Assembly (NCBI RefSeq): GCF_003710915.1
Contig: NZ_RHHR01000015.1
Location: 275,863 to 339,862 of the forward strand
Source of the DNA: Brevibacillus invocatus
GTDB taxonomy: Bacteria; Bacillota; Bacilli; Brevibacillales; Brevibacillaceae
Direction: 5' to 3'
Length of the DNA stretch: 64,000 bases
Shown here: piece by piece, positions 17,166-24,428 of the stretch
Position numbering within the stretch: the first letter of the stretch is position 1
Layout of the letters: the number at the start of each line of letters is the position of its first letter
Notes under the pieces: generated by a model
What the model was told of the DNA's origin: nothing
Database searches by the model: none
What the model saw: only the letters and a program-made list of their open reading frames with translations
Program-made: the position numbers and the translations under genes

Positions 17166-17236
17166 CGAGCATTCGGACAAAAACTGGGAAGAAACTTTAG
17201 ATGTTATTAAAAGGTTAGCAGAGGAATCCAAGAGCT
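17166..17236 (+). pseudogene. 3' tail of a lost plus-strand gene
   Basis: A short plus-strand frame reads EHSDKNWEETLDVIKRL then AEESKS and a stop, directly followed by a strong terminator. It looks like the last helix of a gene whose body was deleted. There is no start codon of its own. Interpretation is tentative. Confidence 0.3.
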
Positions 17237-17237
17237 A

Positions 17238-17268
17238 AAAAGAGGGGCTGTCGCCCCTCTTTATCATT
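17238..17268 (+). terminator. Strong intrinsic terminator
   Basis: AAAGAGGGGC-TGTC-GCCCCTCTTT stem-loop. It has no intact plus-strand gene before it, only the remnant tail. The rest of 17269-17515 holds a second copy of the AlkD-gene promoter motif and no gene I can support. Confidence 0.75.
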
Positions 17269-17278
17269 TCCGCCAATA

Positions 17279-17326
17279 CATCGCATATCAATAATCTTTC
17301 CTCACTAACAGTGAACAACACTCTAC
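17279..17326. repeat. Second copy of the AlkD-gene promoter/start region
   Basis: 17293-17326 matches 15412-15445 at 28 of 34 positions, and 17279-17290 repeats the 12 bases spanning the AlkD-like gene's start codon. The ORF that would follow on the minus strand ends after five codons. It contains the palindrome TCACT-AAC-AGTGA at 17302-17314. Confidence 0.6.
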
Positions 17327-17515
17327 ATGTGTGGAATGCTTTATATGTTGTAAAACATTGGATGAATTACGCCTCCGTACTTATAGTCGGAAGTACGAGT
17401 CGAAGCAGCATTGGGAGCGAAACGGCTCCCGCCGTCTCAATCCCGCATGTCGCATACTTTTACAATGTGGCGAGTGTTCGCCTGCATCTTCTTGAAGCCT
17501 AGCCGTTAATTCCCG

Positions 17516-18028
17516 TTACTGGCTCTTACTCCATTCTGCCACTCTACGGTAGCTTTCTTCCTCAGAAATATCTTCAACCCGTGTCATGATAGACCATCTG
17601 ATGCCAAACGGGTCCAGAATGCTGCAGTAACGATCGCCTGAAACAAAGCTCGCAACCTGCTCTCTGACTGTCGCTCCGTTGGCTACGGCCAAGGCAAAGG
17701 TCCGGTCAACGTCGGGTACATAAATCCCAAGCGAATAACACACGTTGCCTTCCCCCGTTGGTAAAACGAGTCGATAGGCTGGGTTTGCGGCACCGAGTTG
17801 CAAATATCCGTTGCCAAAATCGATATCTGCATGTACGATCATTTTGTTGCCGTCATCGCCAAATTCCGTTATGCTTTTCGCCTTTGCGTTAAATACGGTT
17901 TCGTAAAAGGCGATCGCTTCAGCTGGTTTGTTTACAACGATAAACGGCGTAATAGTGGTATATCCGTTTGGCGTTCCATTTTTGGTGAATTTCCCCAAAG
18001 ATCCTGCATCGTTTTGGTGGTTGTCCAT
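17516..18028 (-). CDS. VOC family protein (PhnB/glyoxalase-like)
   Basis: A 170-residue vicinal-oxygen-chelate fold protein: ITPFIVVNKPAEAIAFYETVFNA at the start, then LGIYVPDVDRTFALAVANGATV and the terminal YCSILDPFGIRWSIMTR. This arrangement is that of PhnB-type proteins, whose metal sites are often incomplete and whose substrates are mostly unknown. ATG start with TTGGAGGA upstream. Divergently transcribed from the AraC-type regulator (153-base gap), which may control it. Confidence 0.85.
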   Translation of the reverse strand: MDNHQNDAGSLGKFTKNGTPNGYTTITPFIVVNKPAEAIAFYETVFNAKAKSITEFGDDGNKMIVHADIDFGNGYLQLGAANPAYRLVLPTGEGNVCYSLGIYVPDVDRTFALAVANGATVREQVASFVSGDRYCSILDPFGIRWSIMTRVEDISEEESYRRVAEWSKSQ

Positions 18029-18181
18029 TGTTATTCCTCCAATTCGTCAAGTCAGCTGACAATTGCGACTTCATCGAAATTGAAATCGGATCGCAACTGC
18101 TATTCTTGATTATAGGCGTTTCGTACTTCCAAAGTATTGTAAAAAGGCGACATCGCCGACTTACCGGGAGGTTGACCAGGC

Positions 18182-19003
18182 ATGAAGGAAAAAGACGGCT
18201 CGTCGACGCGCGGCATCTTGCATGCGACCGCCGGTCGAGACAAGTTTGCGTTATCCCGTTTCGAACCGGGTCCGTTGCTCGAACCGTTCATCGAGCATTA
18301 CTGGACTATACACTTCGATGTGCACCCCGAAACGCCTTATTCCCAAACAGTCTTGTCGTATCCGAACGTGCATCTGGTTTTCGAGCACGATGACCTGGGA
18401 CGCCGGGCGCTGCTGTATGGCATTCCGAAGCAGCCGTTCGTCCGAAAGCTGCGCGGAGTGGGGCGTGCGCTTGGCGTGAAGTTTCGTGCGGGCGGCTTTT
18501 ACCCGTTTTGGCAGCGAGACGTCTCATTGTTGACCGGGGCGACGGTCAAGGCGTCCGAAGTGTTCGGTTCTGTGGCGGACGGGTGGAAGCACGCAGTGCT
18601 GGACGCTGGCGACGATGCAGCGATGGCCCGGCAGGCAGAAATCGCCTTGTCGACGCGGTTGCCGGAGCGCGATGCGCAGGCGGAACTGGCGGCTCGCATC
18701 GTGCAGGACGTAATGGATTACCGAGATATCATTCGCGTGGAGCAGATGAGCGAACGTACCGGACTGTCAATCAGGCAATTGCAGCGCCTGTTTCGAAAAT
18801 ATGTCGGCGTTACACCGAAATGGGTCATCAAGCGCTTCCGGTTGCAGGAAACGGCTCTTCGGCTCGAGTGGGACAAGTCGGCGCAATGGGCGGAACTGGC
18901 GGTGCAGCTGGGCTATTTCGATCAGGCGCATTTTATTAAAGATTTCAAGTCGGTCCTTGGCCTATCACCGGCAGAATATCGAAAAGGCTCGGACATCCTC
19001 TGA
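18182..19003 (+). CDS. AraC-family transcriptional regulator
   Basis: A 273-residue regulator. The C-terminal 100 residues carry the double helix-turn-helix: MSERTGLSIRQLQRLFRKYVG, then LAVQLGYFDQAHFIKDFK and GLSPAEYRK. The N-terminal region (FEPGPLLEPFIEHYWTIHFD, then LSYPNVHLVFEHD) matches the ligand/oligomerisation domain common in such regulators of Paenibacillaceae. Base composition is visibly GC-richer than the neighbouring AT-rich genes, suggesting recent transfer. ATG with GGGAGG upstream. Divergent from the VOC gene, a likely target. Confidence 0.88.
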   Translation: MKEKDGSSTRGILHATAGRDKFALSRFEPGPLLEPFIEHYWTIHFDVHPETPYSQTVLSYPNVHLVFEHDDLGRRALLYGIPKQPFVRKLRGVGRALGVKFRAGGFYPFWQRDVSLLTGATVKASEVFGSVADGWKHAVLDAGDDAAMARQAEIALSTRLPERDAQAELAARIVQDVMDYRDIIRVEQMSERTGLSIRQLQRLFRKYVGVTPKWVIKRFRLQETALRLEWDKSAQWAELAVQLGYFDQAHFIKDFKSVLGLSPAEYRKGSDIL

Positions 19004-19093
19004 AGGGGATTGGCCGCAGGAAGGCAATCCCAGACACTCCGCAACTATTCCTGAGTGCTCTGGCCTTCATCCGCCAACCATCAATACCCCCTG

Positions 19094-19580
19094 TGTCAAA
19101 ATAGTTGTCGTACCCCTCTAAAGAACACGTAGCACCAATTTGGCTGTATACCCCAGCTGTATCCACTTGTCGGCTATTTCCACTTTGTCCGATAAGCTGG
19201 GTTCACCTTTTTTACAAGATCACGGAGGATCGCGATTTCCAAATCCTTTTCTCCAAGTAGTTTCTTCAGTTGATCATTCTCGGTTTCCAATTCACGAAAT
19301 TCTCCCGGGCTCGGAGTATAACTCTTTACCGCTTTGGCTTCGGCAGGAGTGTTTTTCCAATCCACATGTTTCGAATCACGTATCCAACGATACAACATTT
19401 TCGCATCGATCCCATGCAGTCTGGCAACTTGGCTTGCATTTCCTGCATCTTGGGCTTCTTGAACCAGCTGTTGTTTAAACTCGATTGGATAGCGTTTTCG
19501 TTGCATAAAAAATCCCCCTCTGTTCTTCTGATACCAGCTTAACAAGATAAGGGGGGTAGACTCAAATCCAATTTTGGGGC
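19094..19580 (-). mobile_element. IS3-family element with internal deletion
   Basis: About 490 bases. orfA is intact, but orfB ends after about 20 codons (VEIADKWIQLGYTAKLVLRVL, then stop). The ends look like degenerate terminal inverted repeats: TGTCAAAAT...GTACCCCTCT on the left, and the complement of CCCAAAAT...GTCTACCCCCCT on the right. I see no target duplication. The right end abuts the stop codon of rlmD at 19581. Confidence 0.65.
19174..19506 (-). CDS. IS3-family transposase OrfA
   Basis: A 110-residue OrfA: helix-turn-helix region RKRYPIEFKQQLVQEAQ, then ASQVARLHGIDAKMLYRWI, and a leucine-zipper helix (FRELETENDQLKKLLGEKDL) with the usual end. ATG with GAGGGGG upstream. The start of OrfB overlaps in the -1 frame as in the family, but OrfB is deleted, so the element cannot move by itself. 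Confidence 0.85.
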   Translation of the reverse strand: MQRKRYPIEFKQQLVQEAQDAGNASQVARLHGIDAKMLYRWIRDSKHVDWKNTPAEAKAVKSYTPSPGEFRELETENDQLKKLLGEKDLEIAILRDLVKKVNPAYRTKWK

Positions 19581-20975
19581 TTAAGAGGTATCTTTTCTTT
19601 CAAGTCTCACTGTCACCTCCACATGCGCCGTATGCGGAAACATATCCACCGGCTGCACACTCACCAGCTCATACTTCCCGAGCATCTTCCCAACATCCTT
19701 TGCCAGCGTGGACGGATTGCAGGAAACATAAACAATCCGTTTTGGCAGCACCTCCAGCAACGATCGGATCAAAGCATCATCCAACCCGGTTCTGGGTGGG
19801 TCAACTACGACGACGTCCGGGCGAACACCTTGCTGCTTGGCCCATTTGGGCATCAACACCTCGGCTTTGCCCACGTGGAAGCTGGAGTTGGTCGCGCCGT
19901 TGCGTTCGGCGTTGCGACGGGCATCCTCGACGGCTTCGGGGATCATTTCAATGCCGCGCACTTCACGTGCAAAGGGAGCCAGCCACAGACCGATGGTGCC
20001 TGTCCCGCAGTAAAGATCCAGCACAAGCTCCGTTCCCGTCAGTCCAGCCGCTAGCTTCACCTGATCATACAGCTTTTCGGTCTGCTCGGGATTCAACTGG
20101 AAAAAGGCGCGAGCGGACAGGTCAAATGACAAATCACCCAGCTTTTCTGCGATAGAGGGCTTGCCCCAAAGGGTGACCGTTTTCTCGCCAAATACGATTG
20201 AGGTCTTCTGCGGATTTACGTTTTGCGTGATGCCGATTAGTTGGGGGAGACGTGTCCGCAGCTCCAGCACGAGTTCCTTGACGCGGGGAATGTCTGGCGT
20301 AGCGGTGACCAGCGTCAGCTGAGTCTCTCCTGTAGCAAAAGCCACCCGCGCGACGATGGTGCGAATGACACCTTTGCGCTTTCGCTCGTCATACGAGGGG
20401 ATGCCAAGCTCCTCAATAATTGTCTTCGCTGCCTGCACGATCTGGGTGGTCGCCTCATGCTGTACCTGGCAGCTTTCCAGATTGACCAGCTTATGGCTGC
20501 CAGTCTGATAGAGACCGGCTACCAGCTTACCGTCCTGTCTGCCTACCTGAAACTGTGCCTTATTGCGATACGACCATGGGTTGTCCATTCCGATAGTGGG
20601 AGAGACAGGAGGATGGTCGAGTTTGGCGTATTTGCGAAGTGATTCGATGACGATTTCGCGTTTGCTGGCGAGCTGTGCCTGGTAGTCCATGTGCTGCAAA
20701 CTACAGCCACCGCATTCCTCGTAGACGGGACAGGGAGGCTTGACTCGGGCAGAGGATTTTTCTACTACGCGTAAAAGCCGGGCGATGGCGTACTTCTCGC
20801 GTGCTTCCGTAACTTCGGCATGTACGACCTCGCCGGGTAGCGCTTTATCTACGAAGACGATCTTTCGCTTGAAATAGCCGATGCCTTCGCCGTTGATGCC
20901 AAGGCTTTTGATGGTGAGGGTCATTTGCTGGCCGACACGGATGCTGGCGTCTTGTTCCTTTGGATATGGTTTCAT
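19581..20975 (-). CDS. rlmD: 23S rRNA (uracil-5-)-methyltransferase RlmD-like
   Basis: A 464-residue enzyme of the TrmA/RlmD family. An N-terminal TRAM domain (about 10-70) is followed by the Fe-S cluster cysteines (CPVYEECGGCSLQHM near 90), the SAM motif VLDLYCGTGTIGLWLA near 315, VVVDPPRTGLDDALI, and the catalytic YVSCNPSTLAKD near 410. It methylates C5 of uridine in 23S rRNA (Gram-positive RlmD/RlmCD types modify one or two sites). Start ATG follows GTGAGGTGA. The stop codon is directly at the edge of an IS remnant, and no terminator of its own is evident. Confidence 0.92.
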   Translation of the reverse strand: MKPYPKEQDASIRVGQQMTLTIKSLGINGEGIGYFKRKIVFVDKALPGEVVHAEVTEAREKYAIARLLRVVEKSSARVKPPCPVYEECGGCSLQHMDYQAQLASKREIVIESLRKYAKLDHPPVSPTIGMDNPWSYRNKAQFQVGRQDGKLVAGLYQTGSHKLVNLESCQVQHEATTQIVQAAKTIIEELGIPSYDERKRKGVIRTIVARVAFATGETQLTLVTATPDIPRVKELVLELRTRLPQLIGITQNVNPQKTSIVFGEKTVTLWGKPSIAEKLGDLSFDLSARAFFQLNPEQTEKLYDQVKLAAGLTGTELVLDLYCGTGTIGLWLAPFAREVRGIEMIPEAVEDARRNAERNGATNSSFHVGKAEVLMPKWAKQQGVRPDVVVVDPPRTGLDDALIRSLLEVLPKRIVYVSCNPSTLAKDVGKMLGKYELVSVQPVDMFPHTAHVEVTVRLERKDTS

Positions 20976-21040
20976 CTGGTCCGTTCACCTCACGATTCGA
21001 TTATGATCCTATTATAACGAGTTTTCCGGTTTTAAAAAGA

Positions 21041-21081
21041 AAAAGGGTTACACGTGGCAGAGCCGAATGTGTAACCCTTTT
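21041..21081. terminator. Bidirectional terminator before rlmD
   Basis: AAAAGGGTTACAC / GTGTAACCCTTTT, 13-bp perfect stem, flanked by A and T runs. Ends the hydrolase transcript on the minus strand. Confidence 0.9.
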
Positions 21082-21101
21082 CGTATTTCGGTTTCGCCTA
21101 T

Positions 21102-21959
21102 CTAGCTGGCAGTGTGTGCTGCGATGGCTTTGATGATGGTCTCCCAATCGTCTGGATGGAGCTCGTGCCCTGTGCCTTCCAGCGTGATCAGCTTGGCATC
21201 TTGCAATTCCCGGGCGAGGACAACACCGTGCTGATAGGGAAGGATGGTGTCATCTGTGCCGTGAATGACTAGAGTAGGCACACGAATATCCGCCACCTTC
21301 ACCTCATACGATTCGTTTTCCTGCAGCAAAGCGTGGTTGAACATGCTGAGCAGATTACGGGCACGCTTGATCTCAGCTTTTACTTGCCTGTATGTCCGCG
21401 CCTCGTCCAACACATGCTTGGAGCCGCAAAGCATTCTCGAACCGGCTACCAGATAGTCTGCGACAGCCTCTTCGTCTGACCAGTCCAGTGCGGCGCCTCT
21501 CGCATGGTGAGCGAGGATTTCCTCGTCCATGGGCGGCAGCTCTGCCTCATTTACCTCATGAGCAGGCCCGTAAAATCCGGAGGCATGCAGCGTGATGCTC
21601 AACACCCTCATGGGATGCTTGACTGCCATGATTTGGGCAATCATTCCACCGAGCGACATGCCGACGAGGTGAGCCTGACTGATCCCGTATGCATCGAGTA
21701 CACCGATGGCATCGTCAGCCATGTCTGCTACGGTATAAGGGGCTGTGCCTGGTTCATAGGTCGTCGAGCGGCCCGTGTCACGATTGTCGTAGCGGATGAC
21801 GAATCGTCCAGTGTCCGCCAGGCGCTGGCAAAACTCCTCGTCCCAATAGACCATGGAGCAAGTCGCTCCCATGATGAGCAGAATTGCGGGATGGGCAGGA
21901 TTTCCAAAACTCTCCGAACATATGTCAATACCTGAGATGGTGTGAATCTTTTCTTTCAT
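21102..21959 (-). CDS. Alpha/beta hydrolase (possible antibiotic esterase)
   Basis: A 285-residue alpha/beta hydrolase with the full triad: nucleophile Ser in GMSLGG near residue 105, Asp in HGTDDTILP near 235, His in GTGHEL near 265. The segment WDEEFCQRLADTGRFVIRYDNRDTGRST resembles the branch that includes EstX/EstT-type enzymes, some of which open the macrolide lactone; this link is inference. Start is ATG at 21959 with GGAGAGA upstream; the TTG two codons earlier is unlikely. The unusually long leader carries a promoter, a ten-residue leader ORF with an RLR end and a hairpin, so expression is probably conditional. Confidence 0.85.
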   Translation of the reverse strand: MKEKIHTISGIDICSESFGNPAHPAILLIMGATCSMVYWDEEFCQRLADTGRFVIRYDNRDTGRSTTYEPGTAPYTVADMADDAIGVLDAYGISQAHLVGMSLGGMIAQIMAVKHPMRVLSITLHASGFYGPAHEVNEAELPPMDEEILAHHARGAALDWSDEEAVADYLVAGSRMLCGSKHVLDEARTYRQVKAEIKRARNLLSMFNHALLQENESYEVKVADIRVPTLVIHGTDDTILPYQHGVVLARELQDAKLITLEGTGHELHPDDWETIIKAIAAHTAS

Positions 21960-22013
21960 AGCCAATCTCTCCGTTTCATTCGTTATTTTAGCAAATAAAA
22001 AGCATGTTCAAAC

Positions 22014-22048
22014 AAACCCAAGCAAATGCGAGGAAAAACGCTGGGTTT
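22014..22048 (-). promoter_or_regulatory. Hairpin between leader ORF and hydrolase gene
   Basis: Minus strand AAACCCA...TGGGTTT with an inner GCG/CGC pairing, followed by TTTG. It begins 16 bases after the leader stop. It could be a weak terminator or an alternative structure. The TCGCA in its loop could instead pair with TGCGA at the end of the leader, which a stalled ribosome would cover. Confidence 0.5.
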
Positions 22049-22063
22049 TCTTGACAAGTATTT

Positions 22064-22096
22064 TTATCGCAAGCGAATGAAATGGATGTTCATCAT
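22064..22096 (-). CDS. Leader peptide MMNIHFIRLR upstream of the hydrolase
   Basis: A ten-codon ORF with AAAGGGG nine bases before its ATG, inside the 5' leader of the hydrolase gene. It ends in RLR, the +X+ motif responsible for macrolide-dependent arrest in the ErmD leader (MRLR). Related in DNA and peptide to the leader at 10662-10751 (both read ATGAT-x-ATCCA/CATTTCATTCG-like sequence). Expected to act in cis by stalling; the peptide itself need have no function. Confidence 0.6.
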   Translation of the reverse strand: MMNIHFIRLR

Positions 22097-22144
22097 GGCG
22101 TGATTCCCCTTTGTAACAAGGATTGGGCTTCGTACCCACCTTCG

Positions 22145-22172
22145 ATTATAACAAATGGACATTCTTATTCAA
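22145..22172 (-). promoter_or_regulatory. SigA-type promoter of the leader-hydrolase unit
   Basis: Minus strand TTGAAT (22172-22167), 16-base spacer, TATAAT (22150-22145). The predicted transcript starts near 22138, about 180 bases before the hydrolase start. Between 22173 and 22293 I see nothing else. Confidence 0.7.
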
Positions 22173-22293
22173 AACCATTATATTTCTAGGAAATTTACCT
22201 GTAAAAAGCGGATGGAGTCAAACGAGAAGCGGTGATTTACGGGGAAGAGGGTTCACCTTTGAGTAGGTCGTCGGAGAAAAAGTTGTGGCTACA

Positions 22294-22745
22294 TTACTTG
22301 TAGTAAGAGGTGGTCAGAGGGATGATAAATCCACTGTCATGCTCTTTTTTCAAGTTGATCGCAATGTTTTTCACACCAGTGATATCGACTTCGATTGTTT
22401 GCATGCCGTCACCTGACGAGAGCGATTCGATGGTTTTCAGAGTTGCATGGGTATCGTTGTCGGAAATCCGGATATCCTTGATCTCTGTTCCGAGTGCGGC
22501 TATTTGCAAGTACAGCTTCTGATACTTGCCATTCGGGGTGAAGGCGGTATATTCAATATTCGTACCGGCCGGGCTGATGAGTACTTCAGTGTAGGTTTTG
22601 CCCCCGAAGGTCGTATCGCTTGGATCCTTCGAATACAGGGTATTGTTATAATCCTCTTGATTTCCTGCAGGTGCGAGTTAGCCAATGCCCCAACACCCAT
22701 CCCGCCAGTCGTTAGCAGAAACGACAGCTTCTTCAGTATCAACAT
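22294..22745 (-). pseudogene. Small secreted protein gene with a frameshift
   Basis: One frame gives a signal peptide (MLILKKLSFLLTTGGMGVGALA); a second, from about 22680, gives a mature beta-rich domain (DTTFGGKTYTEVLISPAGTN, IEYTAFTPNGKYQKLYLQIA, GDGMQTIEVDITGVKNIAI) resembling NPCBM-like carbohydrate-binding modules of surface proteins. A TAA blocks the second frame just upstream of the junction. Joining them needs one frameshift near 22675-22690. It may be a broken gene or a sequencing error. About 145 residues if repaired. Confidence 0.5.
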
Positions 22746-22884
22746 CCCCTTCGTAATTTTTTGTTTTTTCAGACAAAGGAGACTATAACATAGGCAATTA
22801 CGCATGAGCAAATGACTTTCGAATCAATTTCATCGAAGTTAATAGCTTCACAAATAATGGCAACTTCCTCAGTGAACTCCTTTT

Positions 22885-22893
22885 TGATATAAT
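22885..22893 (+). promoter_or_regulatory. Extended -10 promoter
   Basis: TGATATAAT (TGn plus perfect TATAAT) about 40 bases before the next start codon; the -35 region is weak, as usual for extended -10 promoters. Confidence 0.55.
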
Positions 22894-22930
22894 GGTGCGG
22901 AAGAAATGGATGAGGGAGTTGTGACGCTAG

Positions 22931-23272
22931 ATGCAAGAGCTATTTGAAAAAATGAAAGAATATCTCAATATGGATACAGAGATTTCCTTCAATGAGTTTG
23001 ACGGTTATTATAAAAAGGTGGTTGCGTTCTTGAACGACGAGTGGACTGAACTCAATCAGGATGACACGATGCACATGCTGTTCATCCTCGATAATCTCAA
23101 GTCCAATGGCGAGGACCGTGCAAAGCGCAAGGAAAAGGAAGCGAAAAAATACGCAAAAATGGCGCAACGTACCGAAATCTGGGCAAATGCGCTTATCAAA
23201 CGCTTGCGTGATGAGGGTCTGAACGATGAAGAGATCGGCAAACGTTACGAAGCTATTTACGAAACGGTATAG
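22931..23272 (+). CDS. Small charged helical protein, unknown
   Basis: A 113-residue cytoplasmic protein, strongly charged and mostly helical. A Lys/Glu-rich coil (RAKRKEKEAKKYAKMAQR) is followed by DEGLNDEEIGKRYEAIYE. No recognised domain. The preceding GAGGGAG is somewhat far from the ATG. Own promoter and terminator, so a single-gene unit. Confidence 0.65.
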   Translation: MQELFEKMKEYLNMDTEISFNEFDGYYKKVVAFLNDEWTELNQDDTMHMLFILDNLKSNGEDRAKRKEKEAKKYAKMAQRTEIWANALIKRLRDEGLNDEEIGKRYEAIYETV

Positions 23273-23285
23273 GATCGCCCTATAG

Positions 23286-23334
23286 AAAAACGGGTTCCGT
23301 TTGGAGTGATTTACTCGAAAAGGGACCCGTTTTT
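23286..23334 (+). terminator. Intrinsic terminator
   Basis: AAAACGGGTTCC / GGGACCCGTTTTT with a 23-base loop, 14 bases after the preceding stop codon. Confidence 0.75.
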
Positions 23335-23372
23335 GCGTGCTTTGAGGCAACCAGGGTGTGACTGTGAAACAC

Positions 23373-23753
23373 CTAAGACATATGTGCCTTGAGTGTCTGC
23401 ATGCGATTCTTGCCCCACTCATACATCATTTCCACGATCGGCAAAAGCGTCATTCCTAGCTCGGTCATGGAATATTCTACTTTGGGAGGGACTTCGGGAT
23501 AGACTTCTCGATGAACAATGCCGTCCTCGATCAGCTCGCGGAGCTGGTTCGTGAGCATCTTGTGCGAGATTTTCGGGAAAAGCCGTTGCAAATCGCTGAA
23601 ACGATGTGGTCCTTCCACACCGAGATGCCACAGGATGACAACTTTCCATTTACCGCTGATGACGGACATGGTGAGTTCCTTTTCACAGTTGTAATCGCCA
23701 TTTTGTATTTTTTCTCTGATTTCTTTTCGTAGTGTATCTGACATGGAATCCAT
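23373..23753 (-). CDS. HxlR-family transcriptional regulator (redox type)
   Basis: A 126-residue winged-helix regulator: [21 protein letters not shown], then [21 protein letters not shown] and the wing [14 protein letters not shown] single Cys near residue 23 ([12 protein letters not shown]) lies at the place of the redox-sensing Cys of YodB, CatR and HypR, so it probably responds to quinones or other electrophiles. ATG at 23753 has AGGAGG four bases before it; ATG at 23744 is an alternative. Divergent from the DJ-1-like gene, with a perfect palindrome in the gap. Confidence 0.88.
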   Translation of the reverse strand: MDSMSDTLRKEIREKIQNGDYNCEKELTMSVISGKWKVVILWHLGVEGPHRFSDLQRLFPKISHKMLTNQLRELIEDGIVHREVYPEVPPKVEYSMTELGMTLLPIVEMMYEWGKNRMQTLKAHMS

Positions 23754-23777
23754 ACGCCTCCTCTACCGATAGTAACA

Positions 23778-23800
23778 TTTTTGTAACCTCCGTACAAAAA
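23778..23800. promoter_or_regulatory. Perfect palindrome, probable HxlR operator
   Basis: TTTTTGTA, 7-base spacer, TACAAAAA: a perfect 8-bp inverted repeat centred 36 bases upstream of the HxlR start and between the two divergent genes. Position and symmetry suit autoregulation and control of the DJ-1-like gene. Confidence 0.6.
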
Positions 23801-23890
23801 GGTGCATACTTCACGGGGCTGCAAGCAGGAGATAGAATGTGTGTAGGTTTTCAAAAACGAAGCTATTCGCTTACTGGGAGGGCTTTTCAT

Positions 23891-24412
23891 ATGAGTAAAA
23901 AAGCATTGCTGATCATTCCGCCGGATCGATTCAACGAGGATGAATTGAATCATCCAAAAGCAGAGCTGGAGCAAGCGGGAATTCAGGTAACCGTCGCCAG
24001 CACCAAAACGGGTGAAATCACGGGTGACAATGCAGGGAAAGCAAATGCAGAAGTGCTTTTCTCTGATGTCAGTGCTACGGATTACGATGTCGTGGCCGTG
24101 ATCGGTGGATCGGGTACGATTGATTACTTGTGGGGCAATCAGGAGCTTCTTTCCTATCTAAAGGAAGCCTATGAGCATAACGTTCTTGTATCTGGTATTT
24201 GCGCGGGTTCCGTTGTGGTAGCGAAAACCGGCTTGCTCACAGGCCGCCAGGGTACCTGCTATCCTGTCGATGTGATGATCAACGAGCTTGCTGCCAACGA
24301 AGTCGAGTACGTGAAGCAGCATGTAGTGGCGCATGATGACATTATTACCAGCGATGGTCCAGATGGTGCCAGAGAGTTTGGGCAAAGTCTGGTCAAGGCG
24401 TTGCAACAATAA
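23891..24412 (+). CDS. DJ-1/PfpI family protein
   Basis: A 173-residue single-domain protein of the class I glutamine-amidotransferase-like superfamily. The nucleophile elbow is SGICAGSVVVAKTGLL with the reactive Cys near 104; an upstream acidic residue (ADYDVVAVIGGSG-type strand) and the C-terminal DGPDGAREFGQSLVKAL are typical. Relatives act as glyoxalase-like or deglycase/chaperone proteins or are induced by thiol stress. Start ATG at 23891 (GGGAGGG upstream), not the longer open frame. The divergent HxlR regulator suggests induction by electrophiles. Confidence 0.88.
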   Translation: MSKKALLIIPPDRFNEDELNHPKAELEQAGIQVTVASTKTGEITGDNAGKANAEVLFSDVSATDYDVVAVIGGSGTIDYLWGNQELLSYLKEAYEHNVLVSGICAGSVVVAKTGLLTGRQGTCYPVDVMINELAANEVEYVKQHVVAHDDIITSDGPDGAREFGQSLVKALQQ

Positions 24413-24428
24413 GGTCGAAATGAAGAAG

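Noticed and set aside
18945..19166. 73-residue minus-strand frame beside the IS remnant
   Set aside because: It crosses the element's end and shows no transposase motifs; the visible OrfB piece is in another frame.
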